Origin: Alcaligenes faecalis | GTDB taxonomy: Bacteria; Pseudomonadota; Gammaproteobacteria; Burkholderiales; Burkholderiaceae_B | DNA: 39,381 nt | Direction: 5' to 3' | NCBI RefSeq assembly: GCF_005311025.1 | Contig: NZ_CP031747.1 | Location: 4,164,759 to 4,204,139 of the forward strand | The notes under the pieces: model-generated | The model's database searches: none | The model's input: the letters and a program-made list of their open reading frames with translations, nothing else | What the model was told of the DNA's origin: nothing | Made by a program: the position numbers and the translations under genes | In this document: positions 8,709-17,921 of the stretch, piece by piece | Numbering within the stretch: position 1 is the stretch's first letter | Layout: each line of letters starts with the position of its first letter

Positions 8709-9125
8709 TTGCCACTTTGGCGCGGTGACTCCAGAGCAGTAGCTCATAAGCCTTTCTAGCGTTTTTAGCCGTTTGCTTCCCCTTTGCCGGATATGATGGA
8801 GCAGTTTATGAAAACCATGATTCGGCGCGTGCAGGAACCAGGCGGGGTGGTTGCGTTTTAATCTTTGGGCTTATTAAGTGTAGTCACTGTATATCGGTAG
8901 TTATCTTCTTTTCAGGCTATCTACTTTTTCTGCTCATTTCTTCTTGGTCTCCTTGCTTTAATGGCTTTCTGCGTGGCTTGCTGTGTTTTATGTTTAAAGT
9001 GTTCAAGGGTATATCCCTAGGTCTTGGCCGATTTACTCGCAAAAATACCATGTGTACACTTTAAATCACTAAAACAAGACAAGTTGCTGAGTCGTGTTTC
9101 GCCTCACAAGCCCACGGAGAAGACA
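8709..9125 (+). promoter_or_regulatory. Promoter region of the ABC transporter operon with GTGTACAC site
   Basis: This 417-base gap holds no credible gene. The perfect palindrome GTGTACAC (9052-9059) is followed by TTTAAAT. Its right half, TACACTTTAA, is shared with the 14-base palindrome in the nic divergent promoter (17996-18009). A common regulator is possible but unproven. A ribosome site (GGAGAAG) precedes the ATG at 9126. Confidence 0.5.
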
Positions 9126-10343
9126 ATGAACAAGACATTTGCAGGGGTAGCACTGGCAGGAACGATGATGTTGCAAACCTTGGGGGCCACCGCTGCCGCC
9201 GAGGGGGTGATCAAGATTGGTGAGCTGAACAGCTATAAATCCCAGCCCGCTTTTTTGGGGCCTTATCGAAACGGGATGGAGCTGGCGGTTGAGCAGATCA
9301 ACCAGGCCGGGGGGATTCACGGCAAGCAGCTGCAATTGATCATCAAGGACGACAACTCCAATCCCGGCGATGCGGTACGCGCTGCCGAAGAATTGATCTC
9401 GCGTGAAAAAGTGGATGTGCTGACCGGGACCTTCTTGTCCAATATCGGTCTGGCCATTACCGACTTTGCCAAGCATAAAAAAGTTTTCTTTCTGGCCAGC
9501 GAGCCGTTGACCGACAAGATCGTCTGGGCCGATGGCAACCGCTATACCTTCCGCCTGCGCAACTCTACCTATATGCAGGTAGCCATGCTGGTGCCCGAAG
9601 CCGTCAAGCTGAACAAGAAGCGTTGGGCCATTGTGTACCCCAACTACGAGTACGGTCAGTCCGCTGTTGCCACCTTCAAGAGCTTGATGAAAGAAGCCCA
9701 GCCCGATATCGAGTTCGTGGCTGAACAGGCTACTCCTCTGGGTAAGGTCGATGCTGGTGCCGTAGTGCAGGCTTTGTCCGAAGCCAAGCCTGATGCGGTC
9801 TTTAACGTGCTGTTTGCGTCCGACCTGGCTCGTTTGGTTCGGGCTGGTAATCAGCGCCAGTTCTTCAGCCCTGCCTTGCCAGTAGTCAGCATGTTGACTG
9901 GCGAGCCGGAGTATCTGGACCCCTTGGGTGAAGAAACGCCAGAAGGCTGGATTGTGACAGGCTACCCTTGGTACGCCATCGACACGCCCGAGCACAATGC
10001 CTTCCTGAAAGCCTATCAGGACAAGTACAAAGAGCACCCACGCCTGGGCACGATTATTGGCTACAGCACCATTGTGTCGATTGCCGCCGGTATTGAAAAA
10101 GCCGGTTCTACCGACACGGAAGCCATGATCAAAGCCTTCCGTGGTCTGGATGTGGTCACACCTTTTGGTCCCATCACTTACCGTACGCAAGATCAGCAAT
10201 CCACGCAGGGGGCGTATGTGGGTGTGCTGGCCAAACAAGACGGCAAGGGCATCATGACCAATATCCGTTACGCCGATGGCAAAGATGTACAGCCTACGGA
10301 TGAGCAAGTCAGCCAGTGGCGTCCTGCCGCGGCCAATCAATAA
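9126..10343 (+). CDS. Liv-type ABC transporter periplasmic substrate-binding protein
   Basis: 405 residues from the ATG at 9126 (ribosome site GGAGAAG). The signal peptide is MNKTFAGVALAGTMMLQTLG followed by ATAAAEG. The mature protein is a type I periplasmic binding protein of the hydrophobic/branched-chain amino-acid transporter class. It shows KIGELNSYKSQPAFLGPYRNGMELAVEQINQAGGI, then DDNSNPGDAVRAAEELI and a ligand-binding core with YEYGQSAVATFK. It is the first gene of a complete transporter operon. Many receptors of this class bind aromatic acids or amides rather than leucine. Closeness to the nic genes and a shared half-site upstream make a pyridine carboxylate or related ligand plausible, as inference. 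Confidence 0.93.
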   Translation: MNKTFAGVALAGTMMLQTLGATAAAEGVIKIGELNSYKSQPAFLGPYRNGMELAVEQINQAGGIHGKQLQLIIKDDNSNPGDAVRAAEELISREKVDVLTGTFLSNIGLAITDFAKHKKVFFLASEPLTDKIVWADGNRYTFRLRNSTYMQVAMLVPEAVKLNKKRWAIVYPNYEYGQSAVATFKSLMKEAQPDIEFVAEQATPLGKVDAGAVVQALSEAKPDAVFNVLFASDLARLVRAGNQRQFFSPALPVVSMLTGEPEYLDPLGEETPEGWIVTGYPWYAIDTPEHNAFLKAYQDKYKEHPRLGTIIGYSTIVSIAAGIEKAGSTDTEAMIKAFRGLDVVTPFGPITYRTQDQQSTQGAYVGVLAKQDGKGIMTNIRYADGKDVQPTDEQVSQWRPAAANQ

Positions 10344-10370
10344 TTCCAACAACGCAGTATTTCGTAGATC

Positions 10371-10390
10371 GGCGCGCCGTCTGGCGCGCC
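10371..10390 (+). promoter_or_regulatory. GC-rich hairpin between receptor and permease genes
   Basis: Two copies of GGCGCGCC (10371-10378, 10383-10390) flank a 4-base loop and form an 8-bp stem of only G-C pairs. No T run follows. In transporter operons such hairpins often protect the receptor mRNA and lower downstream expression. This role is inferred. Confidence 0.55.
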
Positions 10391-10410
10391 ACTTCTGACG
10401 CGAGGCAGTA

Positions 10411-12306
10411 ATGGCCTTATCGGGTTTATGGGTGCAGTTCCTTAACGGGCTGGCCGAGGCATCGTCTTTGTTCCTGGTGGCGGCGGGTTTGTCCCTGATC
10501 TTCGGGGTGACACGTATCGTCAACTTTGCACACGGTTCCCTGTATATGCTGGGCATCTACATGGCGTACTCCACCGTGCAGTTCATGGGGGGCTCGGCGC
10601 TGGGGTTCTGGGCAGGCTTGATTGTGGCGGCCTTGCTGGTCGGCGCCTTGGGGGCCTTGCTGGAGATCGTGCTGCTGCGGCGTATTTATAAAGCGCCCGA
10701 GCTGTTCCAGTTATTGGCCACTTTTGCCCTGGTGCTGGTGATTAATGATGGCGCTTTGGCCGTGTGGGGGCCGGAAGATCTGCTGGGGCCGCTGGCTCCG
10801 GGTTTGAACGGCTCTATTTCTATTGCAGGTCGCTTCTTCCCGGTCTATGACCTGGTGCTGATCGTGATCGGTCCGGTGGTGCTGGGCTTGCTGTGGCTCT
10901 TGCTGACCCGTACCCGATGGGGTGTGCTGGTGCGCGCCGCGACCCACGACAGACAAATGCTGGGTGCGCTGGGTGTGAATCAGGCCTGGTTGTTTACGGG
11001 TGTGTTTGCCTTGGGTGCCTTCCTGGCGGGTTTGGGTGGTGCTGTGCAATTGCCGCGTCAGCCCGCCAATCTGCTGCTGGACTTGAGCGTGATTGGGGAT
11101 GCCTTTGTGATTGTGGTGGTCGGTGGCATGGGCTCCATCCCCGGCGCTTACGTGGCTGCTCTGATCGTCGCTGAATTGAAAGCCCTGTGTATTGCGCTGG
11201 GCACGGTCACCTTCTTTGGTGTGGACTTTGCCTTTCCGAAGTTGACGCTGGTGGTGGAATTCATCTTCATGGCCGTGGTGCTGGTGTTCCGGCCCTGGGG
11301 CTTGTTCGGGCGTGCTCAAGCTGTCAGCCGTAACTCGGCTCCTATCGAAGCGCCCCTGCGTGCTGGTAGTGGAGCGTTCCAGATCATGGTGCTGGTGGTT
11401 CTGGGTGTGATGGCGGCCTTGCCTTTGATGAGCGACTGGTTCCCGTACGCACCCGTGCTGGCTCTGGATATTCTGGTTTTGTCCCTGTTCTCGTTGAGCC
11501 TGCATTTCATGATGGGGCCAGGGGGCATGAACTCCTTTGGTCATGCTGCTTACTTTGGTCTAGGCGCTTATGCGGCTGCCCTGTTGTTCAAGGCGGCGGC
11601 CTTGTCCATGGGCTGGTCTCTGGTCTTGGCTCCAGCTGTCGCAGGTTTGGGTGCGCTGATCTTTGGCTGGTTCTGTGTGCGTTTGTCCGGTGTTTACCTG
11701 GCCATGCTGACCCTGGCTTTCGCACAGATTATCTGGTCGATTGTGTATCAGTGGGACAGCTTTACGGGTGGCTCCAATGGCGTGGTCGGTATCTGGCCTG
11801 CGGAGTGGCTGTCGGGTGATCGCTACTATTACTTTGCCTTGCTGCTGGTGGTGGCAGCGGCCTTCCTGTTGCGTCGCATCTTGTTCTCCCCCTTTGGTTA
11901 CGCCATGCGTGCCAGCCGGGACTCGGCCTTGCGGGCCGAGGCCATTGGTATCCCCGTCAAGCGCGTGCAGTGGCTGACCTTTATTCTGGCAGGTACGTTT
12001 GCCGGTCTGGCCGGTGCCTTGTTTGTCTTTTCCAAAGGTAGCGTCTCGCCTGAAGTGATCGCAGTGAACAAGTCCGTGGATGGCTTGGTCATGGTCTTGC
12101 TGGGTGGTTTGCAAACTCTGGTTGGGCCAGTGGTGGGTGCAGCCGTATTCACTTTGCTGCAGGATTTCTTCCTGGGCATTACACAGTATTGGCGCGCCTT
12201 GTTCGGTGGCGTGATTCTGCTGCTGGTTCTGGCTTTCCCGCAGGGTATTGCCGGCTTTTTCAAACGCTGGGCGCATCGCCGCGTAGCACCGGAGGCATCG
12301 TCATGA
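10411..12306 (+). CDS. Fused LivH-LivM-type ABC transporter permease
   Basis: 631 residues, about twice the length of a single permease. The first half (about 1-295) is LivH-like: an N-terminal membrane bundle with GLSLIFGVTRIVNFAHGSLYMLG, and the ATPase-contact region around VVVGGMGSIPGAYVAA. After a linker (about 300-320) the second half (about 325-620) is LivM-like: SLSLHFMMGPGGMNSFGHAAYFGLGAYAA, then SRDSALRAEAIGIPVKRVQWLTFILAGTFAGLAGALF. The two permeases that usually form a heterodimer are thus one chain. Its stop overlaps the next start by ATGA at 12303-12306, which indicates translational coupling. Confidence 0.95.
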   Translation: MALSGLWVQFLNGLAEASSLFLVAAGLSLIFGVTRIVNFAHGSLYMLGIYMAYSTVQFMGGSALGFWAGLIVAALLVGALGALLEIVLLRRIYKAPELFQLLATFALVLVINDGALAVWGPEDLLGPLAPGLNGSISIAGRFFPVYDLVLIVIGPVVLGLLWLLLTRTRWGVLVRAATHDRQMLGALGVNQAWLFTGVFALGAFLAGLGGAVQLPRQPANLLLDLSVIGDAFVIVVVGGMGSIPGAYVAALIVAELKALCIALGTVTFFGVDFAFPKLTLVVEFIFMAVVLVFRPWGLFGRAQAVSRNSAPIEAPLRAGSGAFQIMVLVVLGVMAALPLMSDWFPYAPVLALDILVLSLFSLSLHFMMGPGGMNSFGHAAYFGLGAYAAALLFKAAALSMGWSLVLAPAVAGLGALIFGWFCVRLSGVYLAMLTLAFAQIIWSIVYQWDSFTGGSNGVVGIWPAEWLSGDRYYYFALLLVVAAAFLLRRILFSPFGYAMRASRDSALRAEAIGIPVKRVQWLTFILAGTFAGLAGALFVFSKGSVSPEVIAVNKSVDGLVMVLLGGLQTLVGPVVGAAVFTLLQDFFLGITQYWRALFGGVILLLVLAFPQGIAGFFKRWAHRRVAPEASS

Positions 12307-13070
12307 GTTTGCTGCAAGTACGAGGTCTTAAAAAAGCGTTTGGCGGCAATCTGGCCGTAGACGGTATCGAGTTTGATGTGCAGGCCGGAGAGTTTCTGGC
12401 CTTGATCGGCCCCAATGGGGCTGGCAAAACCACCACCTTCAATATGGTGGGCGGGCAATTGACGCCTACAGCCGGGTCAGTGCGTTTGGGCGATCAGGAA
12501 CTGGTAGGGCTGGCCCCGCGCAAGATTGCTGCCTTAGGGGTGGGCCGTACCTTTCAGATTGCTGCGACTTTTGCGTCTCTGACGGTGGTGGAAAACGTGC
12601 AGATGGCCTTGCTGGCACATCAGAAAAAACTGTTTTCCTTCTGGCGTCGGGCGGCTCAGTTCGAACGGGCTCGTGCGCTGGATTTGCTGGATCAGGTGGG
12701 TATGCTGGCGCAGGCTGAACGCCCTTGTAGCGAGCTGGCTTACGGGGACGTGAAGCGGGTAGAGCTGGCGATTGCATTGGCCAACGATCCCCGTCTTTTG
12801 CTGATGGATGAGCCTACGGCAGGCATGGCCCCCAAAGAGCGTAATGAGTTGATGCGCCTGACCAAAAAACTGGTGATCGAACGCAATATGGGTGTGCTGT
12901 TTACCGAGCACAGCATGGACGTGGTGTTCGAGCACTCGGACCGTATGTTGGTACTGGCCCGTGGTCGGCTGGTGGCAGAAGGGGATGCAGACTATATCCG
13001 TCAGCATCCCAAGGTGCAGGAGGTGTACTTTGGCACAGGCAAAACATTCGAGAACAAGGAGCCAGCATGA
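12303..13070 (+). CDS. LivG-type ABC transporter ATP-binding protein
   Basis: 255 residues from the ATG at 12303, which overlaps the permease stop. Walker A is GPNGAGKTT at about 36-44. The Q-loop region leads to GRTFQIAATFASLTVVENV. The signature loop is degenerate (CSELAYGDVKRVELAIAL), as is common in LivG proteins. Walker B is RLLLMDEPTAG, and the switch His lies in FTEHSMDVVF. It forms an ATPase heterodimer with the next gene product and drives the fused permease. Overlap on both sides (ATGA) shows tight operon structure. Confidence 0.95.
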   Translation: MSLLQVRGLKKAFGGNLAVDGIEFDVQAGEFLALIGPNGAGKTTTFNMVGGQLTPTAGSVRLGDQELVGLAPRKIAALGVGRTFQIAATFASLTVVENVQMALLAHQKKLFSFWRRAAQFERARALDLLDQVGMLAQAERPCSELAYGDVKRVELAIALANDPRLLLMDEPTAGMAPKERNELMRLTKKLVIERNMGVLFTEHSMDVVFEHSDRMLVLARGRLVAEGDADYIRQHPKVQEVYFGTGKTFENKEPA

Positions 13071-13846
13071 CGCAGGATTTAGTAGCCGGTTCTGAGCGGG
13101 TTGCCACAGGCGTGGTCGACAAGCAGCCTTTGCTAAGTGTGGATGGCTTGAATGCCTGGTACGGTGCCGCGCATATCTTGTTTGACCTGTCACTGACCGT
13201 GCGACGTGGTGAAGTGGTCGCCTTGATGGGGCGTAACGGTGCGGGCAAGTCCACTACCTTGAAATCCATTATGGGTTTGATGGAGCGCTGCGACGGTCAT
13301 ATTGAATTCATGGGCCAGGCCATTCACGACAAGCAGCCCTTTGAAATCGCACGTGCGGGTTTGGGCTTTGTGCCCGAAGACCGGCGTATCTTTACCGACC
13401 TGAGCGTCACGGAAAATCTGGAAGTGGGACGTCAGCCAGCACGGCGCTGGCCCGATGGTACAGCAGCTCCGCACTGGCAGCCCGAGCGCTTGTACAGCCT
13501 GTTTCCGAATCTGGGTCAAATGCAGGACAGGCCCGGTGGGCAGATGAGCGGGGGCGAGCAACAAATGCTGACCGTCGCGCGCACCTTGATGGGCAATCCT
13601 TATCTGGTCTTGCTGGACGAACCATCCGAGGGCGTGGCTCCCGTGATTGTGGAGCAGATGGTGCACATGATTCTGGAGCTGAAGCAGGCCGGTGTCAGCA
13701 TCTTGCTGTCCGAGCAGAATTTGCATTTTGCCGAGCTGGTGTCGGATCGGGCTTATGTGCTGGAAAAGGGGCAAATACGGTACAGTGGCGCCATGCAGGA
13801 ATTAAGTGCCAACGAGCAAGTGCGGCGCACTTACCTGTCCGTCTAA
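13067..13846 (+). CDS. LivF-type ABC transporter ATP-binding protein
   Basis: 259 residues, starting inside the previous stop (ATGA). Walker A is GRNGAGKST. VPEDRRIFTDLSVTENLEVG is the typical LivF segment after the Q-loop. The signature is MSGGEQQMLTVARTLMGNP, Walker B is YLVLLDEPSEGVAP, and the switch region is LLSEQNLHFAELVSDRAYVLEKG. The N-terminus has about 20 extra residues before LLSVDGLNAWYGAAHILF. It is the last transporter gene. A short GC hairpin without a T run (13852-13872) follows, so DUF924 may be partly cotranscribed. Confidence 0.95.
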   Translation: MTQDLVAGSERVATGVVDKQPLLSVDGLNAWYGAAHILFDLSLTVRRGEVVALMGRNGAGKSTTLKSIMGLMERCDGHIEFMGQAIHDKQPFEIARAGLGFVPEDRRIFTDLSVTENLEVGRQPARRWPDGTAAPHWQPERLYSLFPNLGQMQDRPGGQMSGGEQQMLTVARTLMGNPYLVLLDEPSEGVAPVIVEQMVHMILELKQAGVSILLSEQNLHFAELVSDRAYVLEKGQIRYSGAMQELSANEQVRRTYLSV

Positions 13847-13894
13847 CTTCGGGCCTCCCCGTATTGGAGGCCAGACCGGCTCCAGGAGAACACC

Positions 13895-14443
13895 ATGGCA
13901 GATGCACGTCCCAATCCTCAGGTAGTGATTGATTTCTGGGTTGAATCAGGGCCAGAGAAATGGTTTCGCAAGTCCGATGACTTTGACCGGGAATTTCGCG
14001 AACGGTTTTTGGACTGGCACGAACGTGCTGCCAGGGGCGAGCTGGATGATTGGGCACAGACGGCAGAAGGAGCCTATGCCTTGCTGATTCTGCTGGATCA
14101 GTTTCCGCGCAACTCTTTTCGCAATACCACGCGCATGTATGCGACCGATGAAAAGGGGTTGGCGATTGCCAAGGAAATGGTGGCCAAGGGGCTGGATAAA
14201 CAGATTCCGGTGGAGCGTCGGGTGTTTTGCTACTTGCCATATTCCCATGCAGAGAACCTGGCCGATCAGCAAGAGGCCGTGCGTCTGAATCAGGAAATTG
14301 GCCGTCCCTGGCTGGACCACGCTGAGGAGCATCTGGATGTGGTGGAGCGCTTTGGTCGCTTCCCGCACCGTAATTCGATCCTGGGGCGTACTACCACGGC
14401 GGAAGAGCAGAAGTTCCTGGAGGCCGGTGGTTTTTCCGGCTGA
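13895..14443 (+). CDS. DUF924 family protein
   Basis: 182 residues. The pattern VIDFWVESGPEKWFRKSDDFDREFRERFLDWHERAARGELDDW, then LLILLDQFPRNSFRNTTRMYATD and VFCYLPYSHAENLADQQEAV, and the ending FGRFPHRNSILGR, is diagnostic of DUF924, an all-helical TPR-like soluble family of unknown function. It starts 48 bases after the ATPase gene with CAGGAGA upstream. It is probably a passenger of the transporter operon or independently expressed. No role in transport is known. Confidence 0.9.
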   Translation: MADARPNPQVVIDFWVESGPEKWFRKSDDFDREFRERFLDWHERAARGELDDWAQTAEGAYALLILLDQFPRNSFRNTTRMYATDEKGLAIAKEMVAKGLDKQIPVERRVFCYLPYSHAENLADQQEAVRLNQEIGRPWLDHAEEHLDVVERFGRFPHRNSILGRTTTAEEQKFLEAGGFSG

Positions 14444-14520
14444 TGGGTTTTGAGTCCGGGCCAGGCTGGGATCTTGGGCTTGGCCTGGGCCAAGTCTGAA
14501 GGTGATGCACCATAAAACAG

Positions 14521-14550
14521 AGGCGGCCAGGTGAAAACTTGAAGCCGCCT
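14521..14550. terminator. Hairpin between convergent DUF924 and nicB, possible bidirectional terminator
   Basis: AGGCGGC (14521-14527) pairs with GCCGCCT (14544-14550). TTT follows on the plus strand, and a short T run follows a few bases out on the minus strand (AAAACAG at 14515-14521 on the plus strand). It lies between the convergent stops. The stem is good and the T runs are weak. Confidence 0.45.
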
Positions 14551-14598
14551 TTGGTTCGTTTACCCCTTATCTAAACACTATCTGCGGACCAGCCCGGT

Positions 14599-17439
14599 CT
14601 ACAAGTGTCCCTTTTGCTCCCGTATGGTTGCAATCTTGTCTTTCAGTCCTGTCCAGGCTGGTTTGTCCGGAGCAAAACGCGCCCGCATATAGTTGAGCAA
14701 ATCTTCCATCTGCTCGTCATTCATGCTGTTCTTGAAACCGGGCATGGAGCCCAGAGCAGGCTGTGCCGGACGGGTAATGCCGTGCATCAATACCTGAATC
14801 GTATTGTCCGGATGCTCGCTGTGCAGATTGCTGTTCAAGGCCAGGGACGGGCGGGCACCAAATAGCACCGGCCCACCGCGCGGGTCGTGACAAACAGCGC
14901 AAGCGCCGTTGAACAGGTTTTCGCCCGGCATCAACATCACTTCCTTATTGCTGCGGCTGTTCTGCTCCAAAAGCGCGGCCTGGGCGGCGTGCGTTTGTTC
15001 TTGTTCGCTCTCGACCGGGTTCAGGCTGCTTAGATAATGCGCCATGGCGCGGACATCGGATTCAGGCAGTTCTGCCAAACCCGCCACGACCGGTCCCATT
15101 GGTCCTGCTGCCACGCCATGACGGGGCGAATAGCCGGTACGCAAGTACTGGTACAGCTCCTGCTCTGTCCAGGGGATGGGGGCTTTGGACAAGCTATTGA
15201 GTGCAGGCGCTTCCCAGTTGTCCGCAAAACCACCGGCCAGGAAATTCGCTTCACCCCCTTTCTCGGCTCCCAGCATATTGCGCGGGCTATGGCAGGCGGC
15301 ACAGTGGCCGCTGCTATTGACCAGATAGGCTCCCCGGTTCCACTGCACAGTTTGCGTGGGGTCCGGCACGTAGGCATTCGGATCACGGTGAAACAGCAGG
15401 TTCCAGCCCGCTACCAAAGGCCGCATATTCATGGGGAAGGGCAGTTTGGTTTCAGGCACTTCGGATTTCACCGGCTCTTGCGTCATCAAGTAGGCATAGA
15501 GGGACTGCATGTCCTCATCGCTGATCTTGGCAAAGGCCGTGTAAGGGAAGGCCGGGTACAGGTGGCGACCGTCCTGATGAATACCTTCGCGCATGGCACG
15601 TTCAAAGGCTTTGTAGCTCCAGCTGCCTATGCCGGTTTCTTTGTCCGGGGTGATGTTGGTGGTATAGATTGTGCCAAACGGCGTATCCAAACCCAGACCG
15701 CCCGCATTGGGTATGCCGCCTTCAGCGGTGTGGCAGACCATGCAGTCGCCCGCAATCGCAACCAGGCGGCCGCGTTCGATGGCCAGCTCTGAAAAGATGG
15801 AGGTATCCACCTGGCCGACCGGTGCAATGGCAGGTCGCCAGGGCAGGGCACTCAAGACTGTGCCGGTGGCGACCGCGGCCAAGGCACCCCACCAGGCTTT
15901 GCGTTTTTTGCTGCTGCCTGTCTTATCGGCCTGATAGCCCAGTGTCAAAGACTGTTCGCTAAAGGGCGCACTGGTCAGGCGTATGCCACTGGCATTGAAA
16001 ATTGCATTGGCAATGGCGGCAGCGGCAGGCAGTTCCACGCCCTGATTCCAGGCCAAAGGCTGGCCTACAGCAGACTCCCGTTTGACCAGCTGAACGGCTG
16101 GCTTGTCGGCTGTTTCTTTGACGGGGCTGTCGCTGCTACCTTCGCCGCCTTTGCCCACGCCCTTGGCCAGCAGTTGCTGCGCCCAACGGCCTAGTCGGTC
16201 TGCCAAGGCGGGTGCAGACTCTGGGGCCTGCTCGGCATTGCCCAGTTCGGTGCTGTCGTGGCCAATGGTCAGCTTGTCTATGCTGAGTGTGCCTTGGCGG
16301 GTATCGACGCTGACATCGACAGCCCAGGCGGACCACTGCTCGCGTGCAGCTTGCCCGGGGACGTGTTCAACAATATGGCTGTAGGCCAGCCCGCGACCCT
16401 TGCGTAAAGGGCCTTGATGGGCGGGCAAGGGTTCGGACCAGTCCGACTGTTCGGCAACCCGTTGCAGAAGATCTCGACCTTGGGGACTACTGACTTGTTC
16501 CAGTCGTGCCGCCAAGGGGTCCAGTCCCAGGCTGTGGCAGTCTTGATCGAACTGCGACTCTTGAGCAAAGATCGTGGCCTGGGCCAGGCTGTCGGGGTCG
16601 CTGCTGGCGGCTGCGCCATCATAGTTAGGCGTAGGGGCGGAGAAGTAATCGCTTTTTACGGCCGGGCCGCTGCTGGGCAAACCTGGCTGACCGCAAAGAA
16701 TGGCCGCCAGAGAAGGGCGCGCACCGGACAAGGTATTCAGTTGCCAGCGGGTGGCCCGCAAATGGGCATTCAGGTCGTTTGGCTCTGCAGTGCCTTTAAA
16801 GACACTCAGGCGAATGATGTCTGCACTGTGGCTGGCACGAATTTGTACGGCCTGGGGGCGCCCAAAGGCCATGACTGCCGCATCCATGGCACAGTCGTAA
16901 GCATCGGCCTGATTACCGGCAATATCCTGCAAATGGATCTGTTCGCTGGGCAGGCCGCTCAAGGCTTGCAGCTCAATCAGCAGGGCCGCGGGGCGCTGCG
17001 TATGCGCCCAAACATAAAGCTGTTTGTCGTGATAACAGGCACGGGCCCAGGCAGTTTCCTGATGCTCGGCGGCAGATTGCCATTCATAGCTTTGATCGGG
17101 GGTGCTAAGCGTAGCAGCAACTTCCTCATTCGCTGGAAGCGTAGCCTGGTTTGCCGCTACGGGCGTAGCCCAACGTGCATCCAGCAAAGCAGCGCCTTGC
17201 TGAGCCTGCTCGGCTTGCACCGCCAGCACACCCAGAAAATTGCCCATATGCACACAGGCCACGACACCAGGCACTTGCAGGGCGGCCTGCTGGTTTACTG
17301 TCTGTAATTCAGCACCCAGATACTGCCCGTTCTCGTACGACCAGTAAGGAGGCCGCACAACAGCGCCATGCAGCAGGCTGGTGCCAGCAGGCAGTTCCGG
17401 CCACAACGCTCGGGAAAGGTCTTGTACTGAATGACTCAT
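14599..17439 (-). CDS. nicB: Nicotinate dehydrogenase-type subunit: degenerate molybdopterin domain fused to triheme cytochrome c
   Basis: 946 residues from the ATG at 17439, which overlaps the nicA stop (ATGA). Residues 1 to about 505 are a shortened relative of the xanthine-dehydrogenase molybdopterin domain: GAVVRPPYWSYENGQYLGA at the start and AAAIANAIFNASGIRLTSAPF at its end. The usual PPMGSGES active-site loop is missing. A membrane helix follows (about 515-535), then three c-type haem sites: CMVCH 566-570, CAACH 713-717 and CAVCH 847-851. Known NicB proteins pass electrons from nicotinate hydroxylation to the respiratory chain through such a cytochrome tail. Here the catalytic molybdenum domain is probably supplied by the separate gene at 18313-20571. 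The protein is probably membrane-anchored with the haems in the periplasm. Confidence 0.85.
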   Translation of the reverse strand: MSHSVQDLSRALWPELPAGTSLLHGAVVRPPYWSYENGQYLGAELQTVNQQAALQVPGVVACVHMGNFLGVLAVQAEQAQQGAALLDARWATPVAANQATLPANEEVAATLSTPDQSYEWQSAAEHQETAWARACYHDKQLYVWAHTQRPAALLIELQALSGLPSEQIHLQDIAGNQADAYDCAMDAAVMAFGRPQAVQIRASHSADIIRLSVFKGTAEPNDLNAHLRATRWQLNTLSGARPSLAAILCGQPGLPSSGPAVKSDYFSAPTPNYDGAAASSDPDSLAQATIFAQESQFDQDCHSLGLDPLAARLEQVSSPQGRDLLQRVAEQSDWSEPLPAHQGPLRKGRGLAYSHIVEHVPGQAAREQWSAWAVDVSVDTRQGTLSIDKLTIGHDSTELGNAEQAPESAPALADRLGRWAQQLLAKGVGKGGEGSSDSPVKETADKPAVQLVKRESAVGQPLAWNQGVELPAAAAIANAIFNASGIRLTSAPFSEQSLTLGYQADKTGSSKKRKAWWGALAAVATGTVLSALPWRPAIAPVGQVDTSIFSELAIERGRLVAIAGDCMVCHTAEGGIPNAGGLGLDTPFGTIYTTNITPDKETGIGSWSYKAFERAMREGIHQDGRHLYPAFPYTAFAKISDEDMQSLYAYLMTQEPVKSEVPETKLPFPMNMRPLVAGWNLLFHRDPNAYVPDPTQTVQWNRGAYLVNSSGHCAACHSPRNMLGAEKGGEANFLAGGFADNWEAPALNSLSKAPIPWTEQELYQYLRTGYSPRHGVAAGPMGPVVAGLAELPESDVRAMAHYLSSLNPVESEQEQTHAAQAALLEQNSRSNKEVMLMPGENLFNGACAVCHDPRGGPVLFGARPSLALNSNLHSEHPDNTIQVLMHGITRPAQPALGSMPGFKNSMNDEQMEDLLNYMRARFAPDKPAWTGLKDKIATIREQKGHL

Positions 17440-17921
17440 TGCCGGGCCTTTGCGACGCGTACGGCGGCTTGCATGATTTCTACGTGCGTGCCGCAACGGC
17501 ACAGGTTATAGCGCAGCTCGTCCCGAATTTGCTCTTCGGTGGCTTGCGGATTGCGTTCCAGAAGGGCCTGCACAGTCATGACCATGCCATTGAGGCAATA
17601 GCCGCATTGTGCGGCCTGGCAGTCAATAAATGCCTGCTGAACATCATTAGGCTGGCCGTTCCGGGCCAAGCCTTCCAAGGTAGTGATCTGACGGTTTTCT
17701 ACCAGGCTGACAGGCACAACGCAGGAGCGGGCGGCCACACCATCGACCAGCACCGTACAGGCGCCACATTCACCCAGGCCACAGCCGAATTTGGGGCCAT
17801 TCAGTTCCAGGTCGTTACGCAATACATAAAGCAGCGGCGTATCGGGTTCCACCTCGATGATGTGGGTCTCTTGATTGACCCGCAAGGTGTGCGGGCGAGT
17901 ACAAGGGTTCATGGGTTTCAC
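17436..17921 (-). CDS. nicA: Nicotinate dehydrogenase small 2Fe-2S subunit
   Basis: 161 residues, the normal length for the [2Fe-2S] subunit of molybdenum hydroxylases. The first cluster is plant-ferredoxin type (Cys47, Cys52, Cys55, Cys67 in FGCGLGECGACTVLVDG then RSC). The second is the helical cluster (Cys106, Cys109, Cys141, Cys143 in CGYCLNGM and CRCGTH). It passes electrons from the molybdenum site to the cytochrome partner. It is translationally coupled to nicB and lies across a divergent promoter from the intact molybdopterin subunit. The nicotinate assignment rests on the linked nicD, nicX and nicF genes; other N-heterocycle hydroxylases have the same build. Confidence 0.88.
   Translation of the reverse strand: MKPMNPCTRPHTLRVNQETHIIEVEPDTPLLYVLRNDLELNGPKFGCGLGECGACTVLVDGVAARSCVVPVSLVENRQITTLEGLARNGQPNDVQQAFIDCQAAQCGYCLNGMVMTVQALLERNPQATEEQIRDELRYNLCRCGTHVEIMQAAVRVAKARQ

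Noticed and set aside
9069-10556. A 495-residue open frame antisense to the ABC receptor gene.
   Set aside because: It is a GC-rich shadow frame. The plus strand has a signal peptide, a ribosome site and clear family similarity.
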